A DNA stretch of 7,553 nt, from contig DITH01000183.1 in NCBI GenBank assembly GCA_002422745.1, positions 1-7,553 of the forward strand, written 5' to 3'. Position 1 is the first letter of the stretch. Each line of letters opens with the position of its first letter. A program made the translations under genes and the position numbers. This DNA is from Alphaproteobacteria bacterium UBA6189 (GTDB taxonomy: Bacteria; Pseudomonadota; Alphaproteobacteria; Rickettsiales; UBA3002). The notes below the pieces were generated by a model. The model was not told where the DNA came from. It made no database searches and worked only from the letters and a program-made list of their open reading frames with translations. Below are positions 1 through 5,742 of the stretch, one piece after another.

Positions 1-33
1 GGGTCGCAGGTTCAAATCCTGTCGCTCCGACCA
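1..33 (+). tRNA. 3' end of a tRNA, probably tRNA-Pro (partial)
   Basis: The window begins inside a tRNA. Visible parts are a variable-loop remnant (1-5), a T-stem GCAGG (6-10) pairing with CCTGT (18-22), a seven-base T-loop TTCAAAT (11-17), the 3' acceptor strand CGCTCCG (23-29), discriminator A30 and an encoded CCA (31-33). The acceptor strand implies a 5' end CGGAGCG, giving a C1:G72 pair with A73. In bacteria that combination marks tRNA-Pro, and the GGGTC run before the T-stem also fits. The anticodon lies outside the window, so the amino acid is inferred. Confidence 0.85.
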
Positions 34-38
34 TCCGT

Positions 39-69
39 CAATCCAGCGAGCTTTGCTCGCTTGGGATTG
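39..69 (+). other. Strong stem-loop just downstream of the tRNA
   Basis: AGCGAGC (45-51) pairs perfectly with GCTCGCT (55-61) around a TTT loop. The stem continues as CAATCC (39-44) with GGATTG (64-69) across a two-base bulge at 62-63, giving 13 pairs. No T-run follows on either strand, so it is not a canonical intrinsic terminator. It could help tRNA 3'-end processing, end transcription without a U-tract, or be a copy of a dispersed palindromic element. The structure is seen directly; the role is open. Confidence 0.6.
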
Positions 70-169
70 GCTAAATAAAAAATGAGAGCACGCGGCACGT
101 CTACATTCCTGAAATGTGCCTCAATCACGTAAATTTTTCTGGTAGTGCCGACGACATAAAACGCAGGCT

Positions 170-188
170 AAAAGAGCGTAATGCTCCC
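170..188 (-). terminator. Weak candidate terminator after the exoD-family gene
   Basis: Read on the - strand, the stop codon of the ExoD-family gene is followed at once by GAGC, a five-base loop ATTAC and GCTC, then TTTT. G-U pairs can extend the four-base stem slightly. The position and T-run suit an intrinsic terminator, but the stem is short, so termination may be inefficient. The gene and the tRNA at the window start converge here. The rest of 34-188 shows no gene; GGCAC (94-98) and GTGCC (116-120) can pair, but no nearby T-run supports a terminator there. Confidence 0.4.
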
Positions 189-779
189 TTACTGCACCAT
201 CAGGTATATGCCCAGCCCGAGCGCGACGGTGCCTACCGTGAGGCCGATGCTCATGAGCAGCCCATCCTGATGAAATTTGGCCATCGCAAGGATAGCAATC
301 GATGCCCCCGGAGGAATGAGGGCACCGGGAATAAAACCGGTGGGATACGTCATCAGCGCCAGCAACAGTATATACACCGTGGCAATATGATCCCAGGGGG
401 TGCCCGTCATACTAGTGAGGCGCACTTTCATGAGCCGTTCAACTTTCTGCACGTAAGGGATCGCTTTCTTGAGGCCTTCACGGACTTTGTCGCCCTTAGC
501 TTCGCGCTTGCGGATAAATTGGGGCACCCAGAATTGATTGGTAAACAGAGATTGCCCGGCGAGCAGCATGATAATGCCGCTGAAAATAATGGGTGAGCCG
601 GGAATAGCGGCAATCGGCGTCATCAGGATAATGCCGAACAACGCGATGAGCGGCGCGGTCGCCCGGTTGCCGAAGGTGGAGAGCACATCGTCCACGCTCA
701 GCATGTCACGGCGCGTACGCGCCAGCTTCTCCATCAGATCGGAGATATTATCGGGAGTGTTCGCATGCTTCGTCGCCAT
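189..779 (-). CDS. ExoD-family inner-membrane protein
   Basis: This is a 196-residue protein that resembles ExoD, a family of small multi-pass membrane proteins named for a Rhizobium gene linked to exopolysaccharide synthesis and alkali tolerance. The biochemical role of the family is not established. A polar N-terminus (1-35) is followed by hydrophobic segments near 41-58, 63-77, 131-150, 155-168 and 173-193. The first hydrophobic pair is joined by the family-typical IPGSP (59-63). LLAGQSLF and the W-V-P stretch with basic residues (72-92) also fit, as does the full length of about 200. The ATG at 779 is the first in-frame start, and no good Shine-Dalgarno precedes it. It lies 42 bases after the permease stop on the same strand with no terminator between, so it is probably the last gene of that operon. 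I leave the symbol blank because the function is not shown. Confidence 0.85.
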   Translation of the reverse strand: MATKHANTPDNISDLMEKLARTRRDMLSVDDVLSTFGNRATAPLIALFGIILMTPIAAIPGSPIIFSGIIMLLAGQSLFTNQFWVPQFIRKREAKGDKVREGLKKAIPYVQKVERLMKVRLTSMTGTPWDHIATVYILLLALMTYPTGFIPGALIPPGASIAILAMAKFHQDGLLMSIGLTVGTVALGLGIYLMVQ

Positions 780-821
780 GCGGGAAGCATGGGTGACGGC
801 GCATCAACGGGAAATACGGAG

Positions 822-2087
822 CTAGGCCAATTTCTCGCGGTACTTGTCCTTATATGCCCATAATGCGGCAAACGAACACGCGCCCGCACCAAACAGCAGG
901 TACATGATCGAGGTTTTATCCCCCGTCTGGCGAATCAGCGCTTCGGCGATGGAGGGGGTAAACCCACCCAGAATGGCACAGAAATTATAGGAAAGCGCCA
1001 TACCGGTATAGCGGATGCGGGTAGGAAACAGCTCAACAAGCACCGCCGGGATAGGAGCGAGATACGCACCAAGAATAAACGCGAGGATCATCTGCCCCAT
1101 GGCAACCGACCAGAAATCGCCGCGCTGCATCAGCTCGAATGCCGGGTAAATCGCCACCAGCATGACGATGATCACCGCCATCAGTACCGGGCGGCGACCA
1201 TAGAGATCAGCTGCACGTGCTACTGGCAGCATCGGCAGGAACATGGCTATCATCGCCAGCGAATTGACCTGCAGCGCGTCTTCCTGCGGCAAGCCCAGAT
1301 GCGCCTTGGAGTAGGCGATCATGTAAATGGCTAGCGTGTAAAATGGAATGGTCACGAACAGGTAAAAGGCAAAACCCTGGAACATTTTCATCGGGAAGCG
1401 GGTGAAAGCTTCCTTCACCGGGCTTTCGGAAAGCGCGCCGGATTCCTTGGCTTCTTTATAGACCGGGCTTTCATCACCGTGGTTGCGCAGCCAGTAACCA
1501 ACCACACCGATCAACACACCGACGAAGAACGGCAGGCGCCAGCCCCAGCTCATGAAATCTTCTTCCGGCAGGGCGGTGGCCACCAGAGTGGAAACCAGCG
1601 AACCCATCAAAAAGCCGGCAACCAGCGACAGCATGGTCACACTGCCGGTGATAGCGCGATGCTTAGGATCGGCATGCTCGACAACGTATGACATCGACCC
1701 CGAGAAGGCGCCACCGAGGGACAGGCCCTGAAGCACGCGAATCAGTAGCAGCAATATCGGTGCCGCCACGCCAATGGCGGCATAGGTGGGCAGCAAGCCG
1801 ATACAGCCGGTGGGAATGGCCATCAGGATCATGCTGGCGGTGAGGGCGCGTTTGCGGCCGTATTTATCGCCAATGCGGCCGAAGATCACGGCACCGAGTG
1901 GGCGCGAGATAAAGCCGACAGCAAAGGTCAGGAAGGTGAGGATGAGACTGAAGCTTGCATCTTCCGACGGGAAGAAAAGTTTGGAAAACACCAGCGACAT
2001 ATGGCCGTAAAGCGCGTAATCGTACCATTCGAGCCCATTGCCCAACATACCAGTGATAACGACTTTGCGACGCGATGCATTCGCCAT
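822..2087 (-). CDS. MFS transporter, metabolite:H+ symporter (MHS) family
   Basis: This 421-residue inner-membrane permease belongs to the MHS branch of the major facilitator superfamily (ProP, KgtP and ShiA relatives), which use the proton gradient to import osmolytes or organic acids. Evidence includes the N-terminal signature GNGLEWYDYALYG (16-28), the loop 2-3 motif RPLG...GRIGDKYGRKR (62-80), RVLQGLSLGG (117-126), WGWRLPFF (181-188), the second-half loop copy ADLYGRRP (293-300) and ELFPTRIRYTGMALSYN (352-368). Length and about 12 hydrophobic segments are normal. The substrate cannot be told. I chose the ATG at 2087 because the family signature begins just after it and a G-rich tract lies 6 bases upstream. 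A longer reading frame reaching 2207 would add 40 non-homologous residues and run into the upstream gene. It sits 94 bases after the 629-residue gene and 42 before the ExoD-family gene, all on the - strand. Confidence 0.93.
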   Translation of the reverse strand: MANASRRKVVITGMLGNGLEWYDYALYGHMSLVFSKLFFPSEDASFSLILTFLTFAVGFISRPLGAVIFGRIGDKYGRKRALTASMILMAIPTGCIGLLPTYAAIGVAAPILLLLIRVLQGLSLGGAFSGSMSYVVEHADPKHRAITGSVTMLSLVAGFLMGSLVSTLVATALPEEDFMSWGWRLPFFVGVLIGVVGYWLRNHGDESPVYKEAKESGALSESPVKEAFTRFPMKMFQGFAFYLFVTIPFYTLAIYMIAYSKAHLGLPQEDALQVNSLAMIAMFLPMLPVARAADLYGRRPVLMAVIIVMLVAIYPAFELMQRGDFWSVAMGQMILAFILGAYLAPIPAVLVELFPTRIRYTGMALSYNFCAILGGFTPSIAEALIRQTGDKTSIMYLLFGAGACSFAALWAYKDKYREKLA

Positions 2088-2159
2088 GGAATACCCCCCA
2101 GAACAATAATATAAGCGCAGCACCATACTGACGGACGCACGAAAACCAAGTTTATTTGA

Positions 2160-2174
2160 TATTGCAGTGCAATA
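2160..2174. promoter_or_regulatory. 15-base perfect dyad upstream of the permease gene
   Basis: TATTGCA (2160-2166) and TGCAATA (2168-2174) form a perfect inverted repeat around one central G. It lies in the 94-base gap between the 629-residue gene and the permease, about 73 bases before the permease start. The size and symmetry fit a site for a dimeric repressor or activator. As RNA it would have too small a loop to fold well, so a DNA site is more likely than a terminator. I found no convincing -35/-10 pair beside it, so an internal permease promoter is only a guess. Confidence 0.4.
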
Positions 2175-2181
2175 GGAGCTG

Positions 2182-4071
2182 CTAGCGGCGCGCTTCGGCG
2201 GCAGCAACGTCGTGTCCCGCTGCTTCCGACGCGGCGTATGGCTTCAGGTCGCTCAAAATAGCCTGGCGGCCTTCGTTCGGGAAATGGGTTTGCACCACAT
2301 CATAAAGCGCCATGGCTAATGGGGGGCGCACGAAACCTGGTGCGCTGGTGAGCATCTGCTCGATTTTCTGGCGCAAAGTGGCTGGGGCAATGCTGGTTTT
2401 TCCCTGGGGCTCCGGCACGAGCCCACGCAGCGCCGCGGTCAATTCTTCCGGTGTCGCCTGAATGCCCGGCGCGTTCGCTAGCCCCTGGGCCAGGCTTTGC
2501 AGTACAGCTTCGCGTTGTGCATCCGGCACCGCGCCCACCAAGCGCCCGCACGCGGCGGTGAGTTGCTGATACGGTAATACTTCCACCGCAAGGTTTGCCT
2601 GAATACCATCGGCAATCGTCTGCGCTAGTTCGGTGACCTTCTCTAACGCCTGCGCGTTGAGCGGCTTGGCTTCGCGTTCATCCACCACGCGGCGGGCGAG
2701 ATGATTGGCAAGGTCGGTCACCATTTTCTTCTGTACCGACGGCGACAGCACCAGTGGCAATTGTTTCATGAATTCCGTGCCGGCATTGATCAGTGTTTTT
2801 TCTTGCGCGGCGCCGGCCTCGCCATAATGCTCTTTCTTGGCGAACATCATCACCGCGTCGCCCGCCAGCCAGATGCCTTCCGCCCAAATGGAGCCGGTAT
2901 TGTTCTTGATATGCGATGCCGCAAGGCCGATCGCGCTGGCCACCCCGTTTAAAAATCCGGCGGCACGTTCGGGGTGAGCTTCGATCATCTGGCGCATGTG
3001 GGTTAGCGGATGATCCCAACCCACTTCCTCGCCCACCTGCTTGGCCGGACGCATGAGCATTGCCCAGGCGGACATCGCCACCAGCGCACGCATGATATTA
3101 ATGCCCGCGCCCATCACATCTTTACTGGCGAGTTGCTTTTTCAATAGCGGATCGATTACCCCGGACAGCGGCTCTTTCATTTTCAGGCTGCCCCGCCATT
3201 GATCTTTGGGCAAAAGTTTGGCGGTTGGTAGTGCGTTAGCGATTTGAAAACCACTAGCGCCGATCAACGCGGCCTGACCGGCGATCTGCGTCCAGCTGCC
3301 GACATCAATCGGATAGCGCCGCGCCAAATCGGTGAGAGGGCTGAATAGGTGTTTCTTGTCCGGTAGTTCCGTCCAGCCCTGCACATGGGTGCTGTCGATA
3401 CCCTGGCGCTGGCCGTTTTTATATTGCTGTTTCAGCTCGCGCAGGTTGGCTTCGCCACCGCTGCTTGCATAGGCCATAACGATCAGCGATTGCGCGGTAG
3501 CGAGAATACCCGACAGGGTCATCAGCCCGTTTTCCGGCTTGAAGAAATTGCGCATGCTCTCGACAGTGCTTTTCTTCTCCATCTGTTGGCCGTTGCGCCG
3601 CAATTCACGCATATGCTTGGCATTTTCAAACATGCCTGAACTGGTGTAGGAAAGGTCGCCCAGCAGATAGATCGAGCTGAACAGGCGTGCCGGGTCTTTC
3701 ACCAGATAGGTTGCATAATCCATGCTGCCGCGAATCAGACTACTCAGCGTGCGTCCGGGGTGGGCCATACTATAGGCGACACCTTGCACCAACCCCATCT
3801 GTTCCATCGCGTCATTGGGCGAAAGGTCGCCGCCCACATGATGAATATGCAGGTTTGCCGCACCGCTTGCGTCGATATCGATGCGTGTTTCATAGCCCCG
3901 CGCTTTTAACGGCTCCTCCAGTGATTGCGCATAGGCAAGGGGATTGGGGGTTTGTGCGCGCGGCACAACAATCACGGCACGCCAATGCGTGTCGCCAAGC
4001 GTTGTTTCCAAAAAGCGCACACGGCTTTGCGGATGGTCGTAAATATGTATTTCGCGCTGCATTCCTGCCAT
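2182..4071 (-). CDS. Uncharacterised 629-residue protein, probably membrane-associated
   Basis: I do not recognise this family. The N-terminal part (1-80) looks like a small alpha/beta domain, with strand-like REIHIYDH (6-13) and RAVIVVP (31-37) and a strand pair at 60-78. No signal peptide is visible. Hydrophobic stretches that could cross or line a membrane lie near 183-201, 258-281, 318-340, 368-388 and 394-410. They are rich in Gly, Ala and small residues, which suits packed helices. Residues 440-629 are polar and helical, rich in Ala, Gln and Glu, with regular leucine spacing; KPLNAQALEKV and QREAVLQSLAQG are examples. No catalytic motif stands out. The ATG at 4071 is preceded by a weak GGGA about 6 bases upstream. 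A second ATG three codons in has a GGA too close to serve. The gene heads the leftward cluster behind a candidate promoter and PHO-like box. That it is coding is well supported: the frame is open for 1.9 kb and runs between plausible control signals. Confidence 0.8.
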   Translation of the reverse strand: MAGMQREIHIYDHPQSRVRFLETTLGDTHWRAVIVVPRAQTPNPLAYAQSLEEPLKARGYETRIDIDASGAANLHIHHVGGDLSPNDAMEQMGLVQGVAYSMAHPGRTLSSLIRGSMDYATYLVKDPARLFSSIYLLGDLSYTSSGMFENAKHMRELRRNGQQMEKKSTVESMRNFFKPENGLMTLSGILATAQSLIVMAYASSGGEANLRELKQQYKNGQRQGIDSTHVQGWTELPDKKHLFSPLTDLARRYPIDVGSWTQIAGQAALIGASGFQIANALPTAKLLPKDQWRGSLKMKEPLSGVIDPLLKKQLASKDVMGAGINIMRALVAMSAWAMLMRPAKQVGEEVGWDHPLTHMRQMIEAHPERAAGFLNGVASAIGLAASHIKNNTGSIWAEGIWLAGDAVMMFAKKEHYGEAGAAQEKTLINAGTEFMKQLPLVLSPSVQKKMVTDLANHLARRVVDEREAKPLNAQALEKVTELAQTIADGIQANLAVEVLPYQQLTAACGRLVGAVPDAQREAVLQSLAQGLANAPGIQATPEELTAALRGLVPEPQGKTSIAPATLRQKIEQMLTSAPGFVRPPLAMALYDVVQTHFPNEGRQAILSDLKPYAASEAAGHDVAAAEARR

Positions 4072-4100
4072 TCAAATCCCACGTACAATACGTCATCCTT

Positions 4101-4129
4101 AGTATGCGTCAGGTGCAGCCCGATCACAA
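4101..4129 (-). promoter_or_regulatory. Candidate sigma-70-type promoter for the leftward cluster
   Basis: On the - strand, TTGTGA (complement of 4124-4129) and CATACT (complement of 4101-4106) are separated by exactly 17 bases. Each hexamer matches 4 of 6 consensus positions. Initiation about seven bases past the -10 would leave a leader of roughly 25 bases before the ATG at 4071, a comfortable size for its GGGA ribosome site. Weak hexamers suit an activator-dependent promoter, in line with the PHO-like box touching the -35. Confidence 0.45.
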
Positions 4130-4147
4130 ATGACAGTAATGTGACAT
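4130..4147 (-). promoter_or_regulatory. Candidate PhoB box (two 7-base direct repeats)
   Basis: Read on the - strand this is ATGTCAC-ATTA-CTGTCAT. The PHO-box consensus is two CTGTCAT-like heptamers separated by four AT-rich bases. The second heptamer matches fully and the first at five of seven positions, with the spacer length and composition as expected. It abuts the candidate -35. PhoB is the response regulator for phosphate starvation, so the 629-residue gene and its downstream neighbours may be phosphate-regulated. The same bases also form an imperfect inverted repeat, AAATG (4128-4132) with CATTT (4145-4149), so a dyad-binding regulator is an alternative. Confidence 0.5.
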
Positions 4148-4330
4148 TTCTTACCAAAAATCGGTAGGTTGGAGAATGCTTCCCCAGATCGCATGGAGAG
4201 ATGACGAACAATTAATGCCGAATATAGATCCACATGAAACATCAACAATGAATTGCGCGATAAAGAATGTATTTCAATTATTTGTACTACCGAAGGCTGT
4301 ATAAAAAGAGCATAAATATATATATGTTTC

Positions 4331-4375
4331 AGGGACAAAACTAGGGTTGCCCTAGGGAATTGCCTAGGGTACAAC
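4331..4375 (+). promoter_or_regulatory. Phased AGGG/CTAGGG repeat array upstream of the porin
   Basis: AGGG occurs at 4331, 4343, 4354 and 4366, so the steps are 12, 11 and 12 bases. The last three copies extend to CTAGGG, and copies two and three are followed by TTGC. One-turn spacing places all copies on the same DNA face, as in sites for OmpR/PhoB-type regulators. CTAGGG (4341-4346) and CCCTAG (4350-4355) also form a perfect hairpin-like dyad with a three-base centre. The array lies 60-100 bases before the porin start and is probably its operator. The regulator is unknown. Confidence 0.55.
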
Positions 4376-4396
4376 TCGCGTTAAACTGGATATAGT
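4347..4396 (+). promoter_or_regulatory. Candidate porin promoter elements
   Basis: Two readings are possible. TTGCCC (4347-4352) and TACAAC (4370-4375) are 17 bases apart and lie inside the repeat array. Alternatively TATAGT (4391-4396) is the -10 with no clear -35, the array supplying activator contacts. The second would start transcription near 4403, giving a leader of about 33 bases. The sequence does not decide between them. Confidence 0.35.
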
Positions 4397-4435
4397 GCGC
4401 TGCACTCAAGATAAAACTACAAAAAGGAAAAAGTG

Positions 4436-5662
4436 ATGTCTCTTCGTACCACGTTCATTACCACCACCACACTTGCCCTCAGCACCCTGGCAACCAGCCA
4501 GGCACTGGCCTACGACCTCGGCGAGTACGGCAAAATCATCGGCGATGTTCGCCTGCGTCATGAATATGTCGACCAGGAAAGTTTTGCGAACGACGCGCAT
4601 GCCAATACGGTGCGCACGCGCCTTGGTTACATGACCCCCACCTGGGAAGGGCTGACCGGTTATGTAGAAGGCGAGGCCATTCAGTATATCGGCGCAGAGC
4701 GCTTCAATGATGGCGCCAATGGCAACACCGCCTACCCGCGCGTGAACGATCCCGAGGACGTGGCATTAAACCAGCTTTACCTTAATTACCTGCATGCCGG
4801 CACCGGCACGGGGGTAACTCTCGGCCGCCAGTACATCACGTATGATAACCAACGCTGGGTAGGCTGGTCGAAATTCCGCCAGAACGACCGCACGCATGAC
4901 GCGGCGCGCATTTCGCTGAAGCCGCTTGATGGGCTGAATCTGGATTATGCCCATTCGGTTGCCGTGCACCGTGCGGAGGGCAGTCGCCAGGTCGCCGGAG
5001 AGCAGGAAGGGGCGATCGACCTCATCCATGCTGACTACGCCTTGCCGAACGATCTGAAAGCCATCGGCTATGGTTATTTCCTCGATTTTGAATCGCGTAT
5101 TGCCACCTCGTCGTCGCAAACCATCGGCGGACGGATGGAATGGCGTCCGAAAGATACGGCCTTCTGGGGCATCACGCCTCTGGCGACCGTCGACATGGCC
5201 CAGCAACAGGATTACGGCAGCAATCCTACCAGCTATAGCGAGTGGTATAATCTGTTCGAGATCGGCGGCACCGTCGATGGCTATAGCCTCGTGGCGGCTT
5301 ATGAACGGTTGGGCGGCGATGGTGCTGCCTCGGTAAAAACACCGATCGCAACCGTGCATTCGCTGAATGGGTGGGTGGATAAATTCACCACCACGCCAAA
5401 TAACGGGTTGCAGGATTACTACCTGGTATTTAAAGCCCCGATCGGCCTGCCGTGGGAAGGTCATAAGCTCGGCTTTGAAACCCAGCTGCACCATTTCAGT
5501 TCCGACGCGAACGACCTCGATTACGGCCGTGAAATCGATATCGGTTTTTCGTATACCCCGGTAGAAAATCATACCATCACTGCGCAGGCCGGACGCTATT
5601 TCGCCGATGATTTTTCCGACGATACCACGAAAGTCTGGCTCTATTACGATATGAAATTTTAA
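4436..5662 (+). CDS. Outer-membrane beta-barrel porin, alginate-export-type
   Basis: This 408-residue protein would form a channel in the outer membrane. The N-terminus has a signal peptide: Arg near the start, a Thr/Leu/Ala-rich core (6-20) and a likely cleavage after ALA at 25. The mature part alternates polar and aromatic residues as in beta-strands and ends in Phe (YYDMKF), the usual barrel C-terminus. Family-like features are the early R-x-R-x-E-x-VDQ stretch (39-47), the R-TRLGY segment (60-65), LGRQYITYDNQRWVG (129-143), the RQN motif (148-150) and HSLNGWVDKF (308-317). These recall alginate-export/porin-like proteins, but the real substrate is unknown. The ATG at 4436 has AAGGA seven bases upstream. 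The GTG directly before it would leave only four. It diverges from the 629-residue gene and is followed by a GC-rich hairpin, then the chemoreceptor 80 bases on. It may supply solutes for the MHS permease (inference). Confidence 0.9.
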   Translation: MSLRTTFITTTTLALSTLATSQALAYDLGEYGKIIGDVRLRHEYVDQESFANDAHANTVRTRLGYMTPTWEGLTGYVEGEAIQYIGAERFNDGANGNTAYPRVNDPEDVALNQLYLNYLHAGTGTGVTLGRQYITYDNQRWVGWSKFRQNDRTHDAARISLKPLDGLNLDYAHSVAVHRAEGSRQVAGEQEGAIDLIHADYALPNDLKAIGYGYFLDFESRIATSSSQTIGGRMEWRPKDTAFWGITPLATVDMAQQQDYGSNPTSYSEWYNLFEIGGTVDGYSLVAAYERLGGDGAASVKTPIATVHSLNGWVDKFTTTPNNGLQDYYLVFKAPIGLPWEGHKLGFETQLHHFSSDANDLDYGREIDIGFSYTPVENHTITAQAGRYFADDFSDDTTKVWLYYDMKF

Positions 5663-5682
5663 TCCTATAGACTATACATAAG

Positions 5683-5707
5683 GGCCCGGGACAACGTATC
5701 CCGGGCC
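5683..5707 (+). terminator. GC-rich stem-loop after the porin gene, no T-run
   Basis: GGCCCGGGA (5683-5691) pairs perfectly with TCCCGGGCC (5699-5707) around a seven-base loop. One more G-U pair is possible outside. The stem begins about 20 bases after the porin stop, where a terminator would be. The following bases are CTCCTCGCTT rather than a T-run, so it may terminate weakly, or protect the porin message from 3' decay while letting some transcripts enter the chemoreceptor gene. Confidence 0.5.
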
Positions 5708-5742
5708 TCCTCGCTTAAAACAATAACAGAAGGAATTCTCGC

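Larger units (their letters stand above)
4072..4435. other. AT-rich divergent control region
   Basis: These 364 bases separate the leftward cluster from the porin gene and hold no credible gene. Much of 4200-4330 is visibly richer in A and T than the flanking genes and includes an alternating AT tract at 4316-4325. The left part carries a promoter and PHO-like box facing the 629-residue gene. The right part carries the AGGG/CTAGGG array and possible -10 elements for the porin. Short open frames here lack ribosome sites and recognisable products. Confidence 0.75.

Noticed and set aside
2088..2207. N-terminal extension of the permease reading frame up to 2207
   Set aside because: It would overlap the upstream gene, adds 40 residues unlike any MHS N-terminus, and the ATG at 2087 is better placed relative to the family motif and a G-rich tract.
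4161..4294. Inverted pair TCGGTAG (4161-4167) and CTACCGA (4288-4294)
   Set aside because: Seven bases separated by about 120 is easily chance, and no structure or promoter lies between to give it a role.
4341..4355. CTAGGG-TTG-CCCTAG read as an intrinsic terminator
   Set aside because: No T-run follows on either strand and no gene ends nearby; it is better explained as part of the repeat array.
4099..4374. 91-residue open frame on the - strand in the divergent region
   Set aside because: It has no ribosome site or recognisable product, and it runs through the candidate promoter, PHO-like box and repeat array.
4331..4375. Plasmid-type iterons or a CRISPR array
   Set aside because: The repeats are too short and lie in a promoter region; there are no spacers, cas genes or replication initiator.
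4766..5572. 268-residue open frame antisense to the porin
   Set aside because: It lies wholly inside a well-supported gene, has no recognisable motif, and its composition is that of the complement of porin codons.
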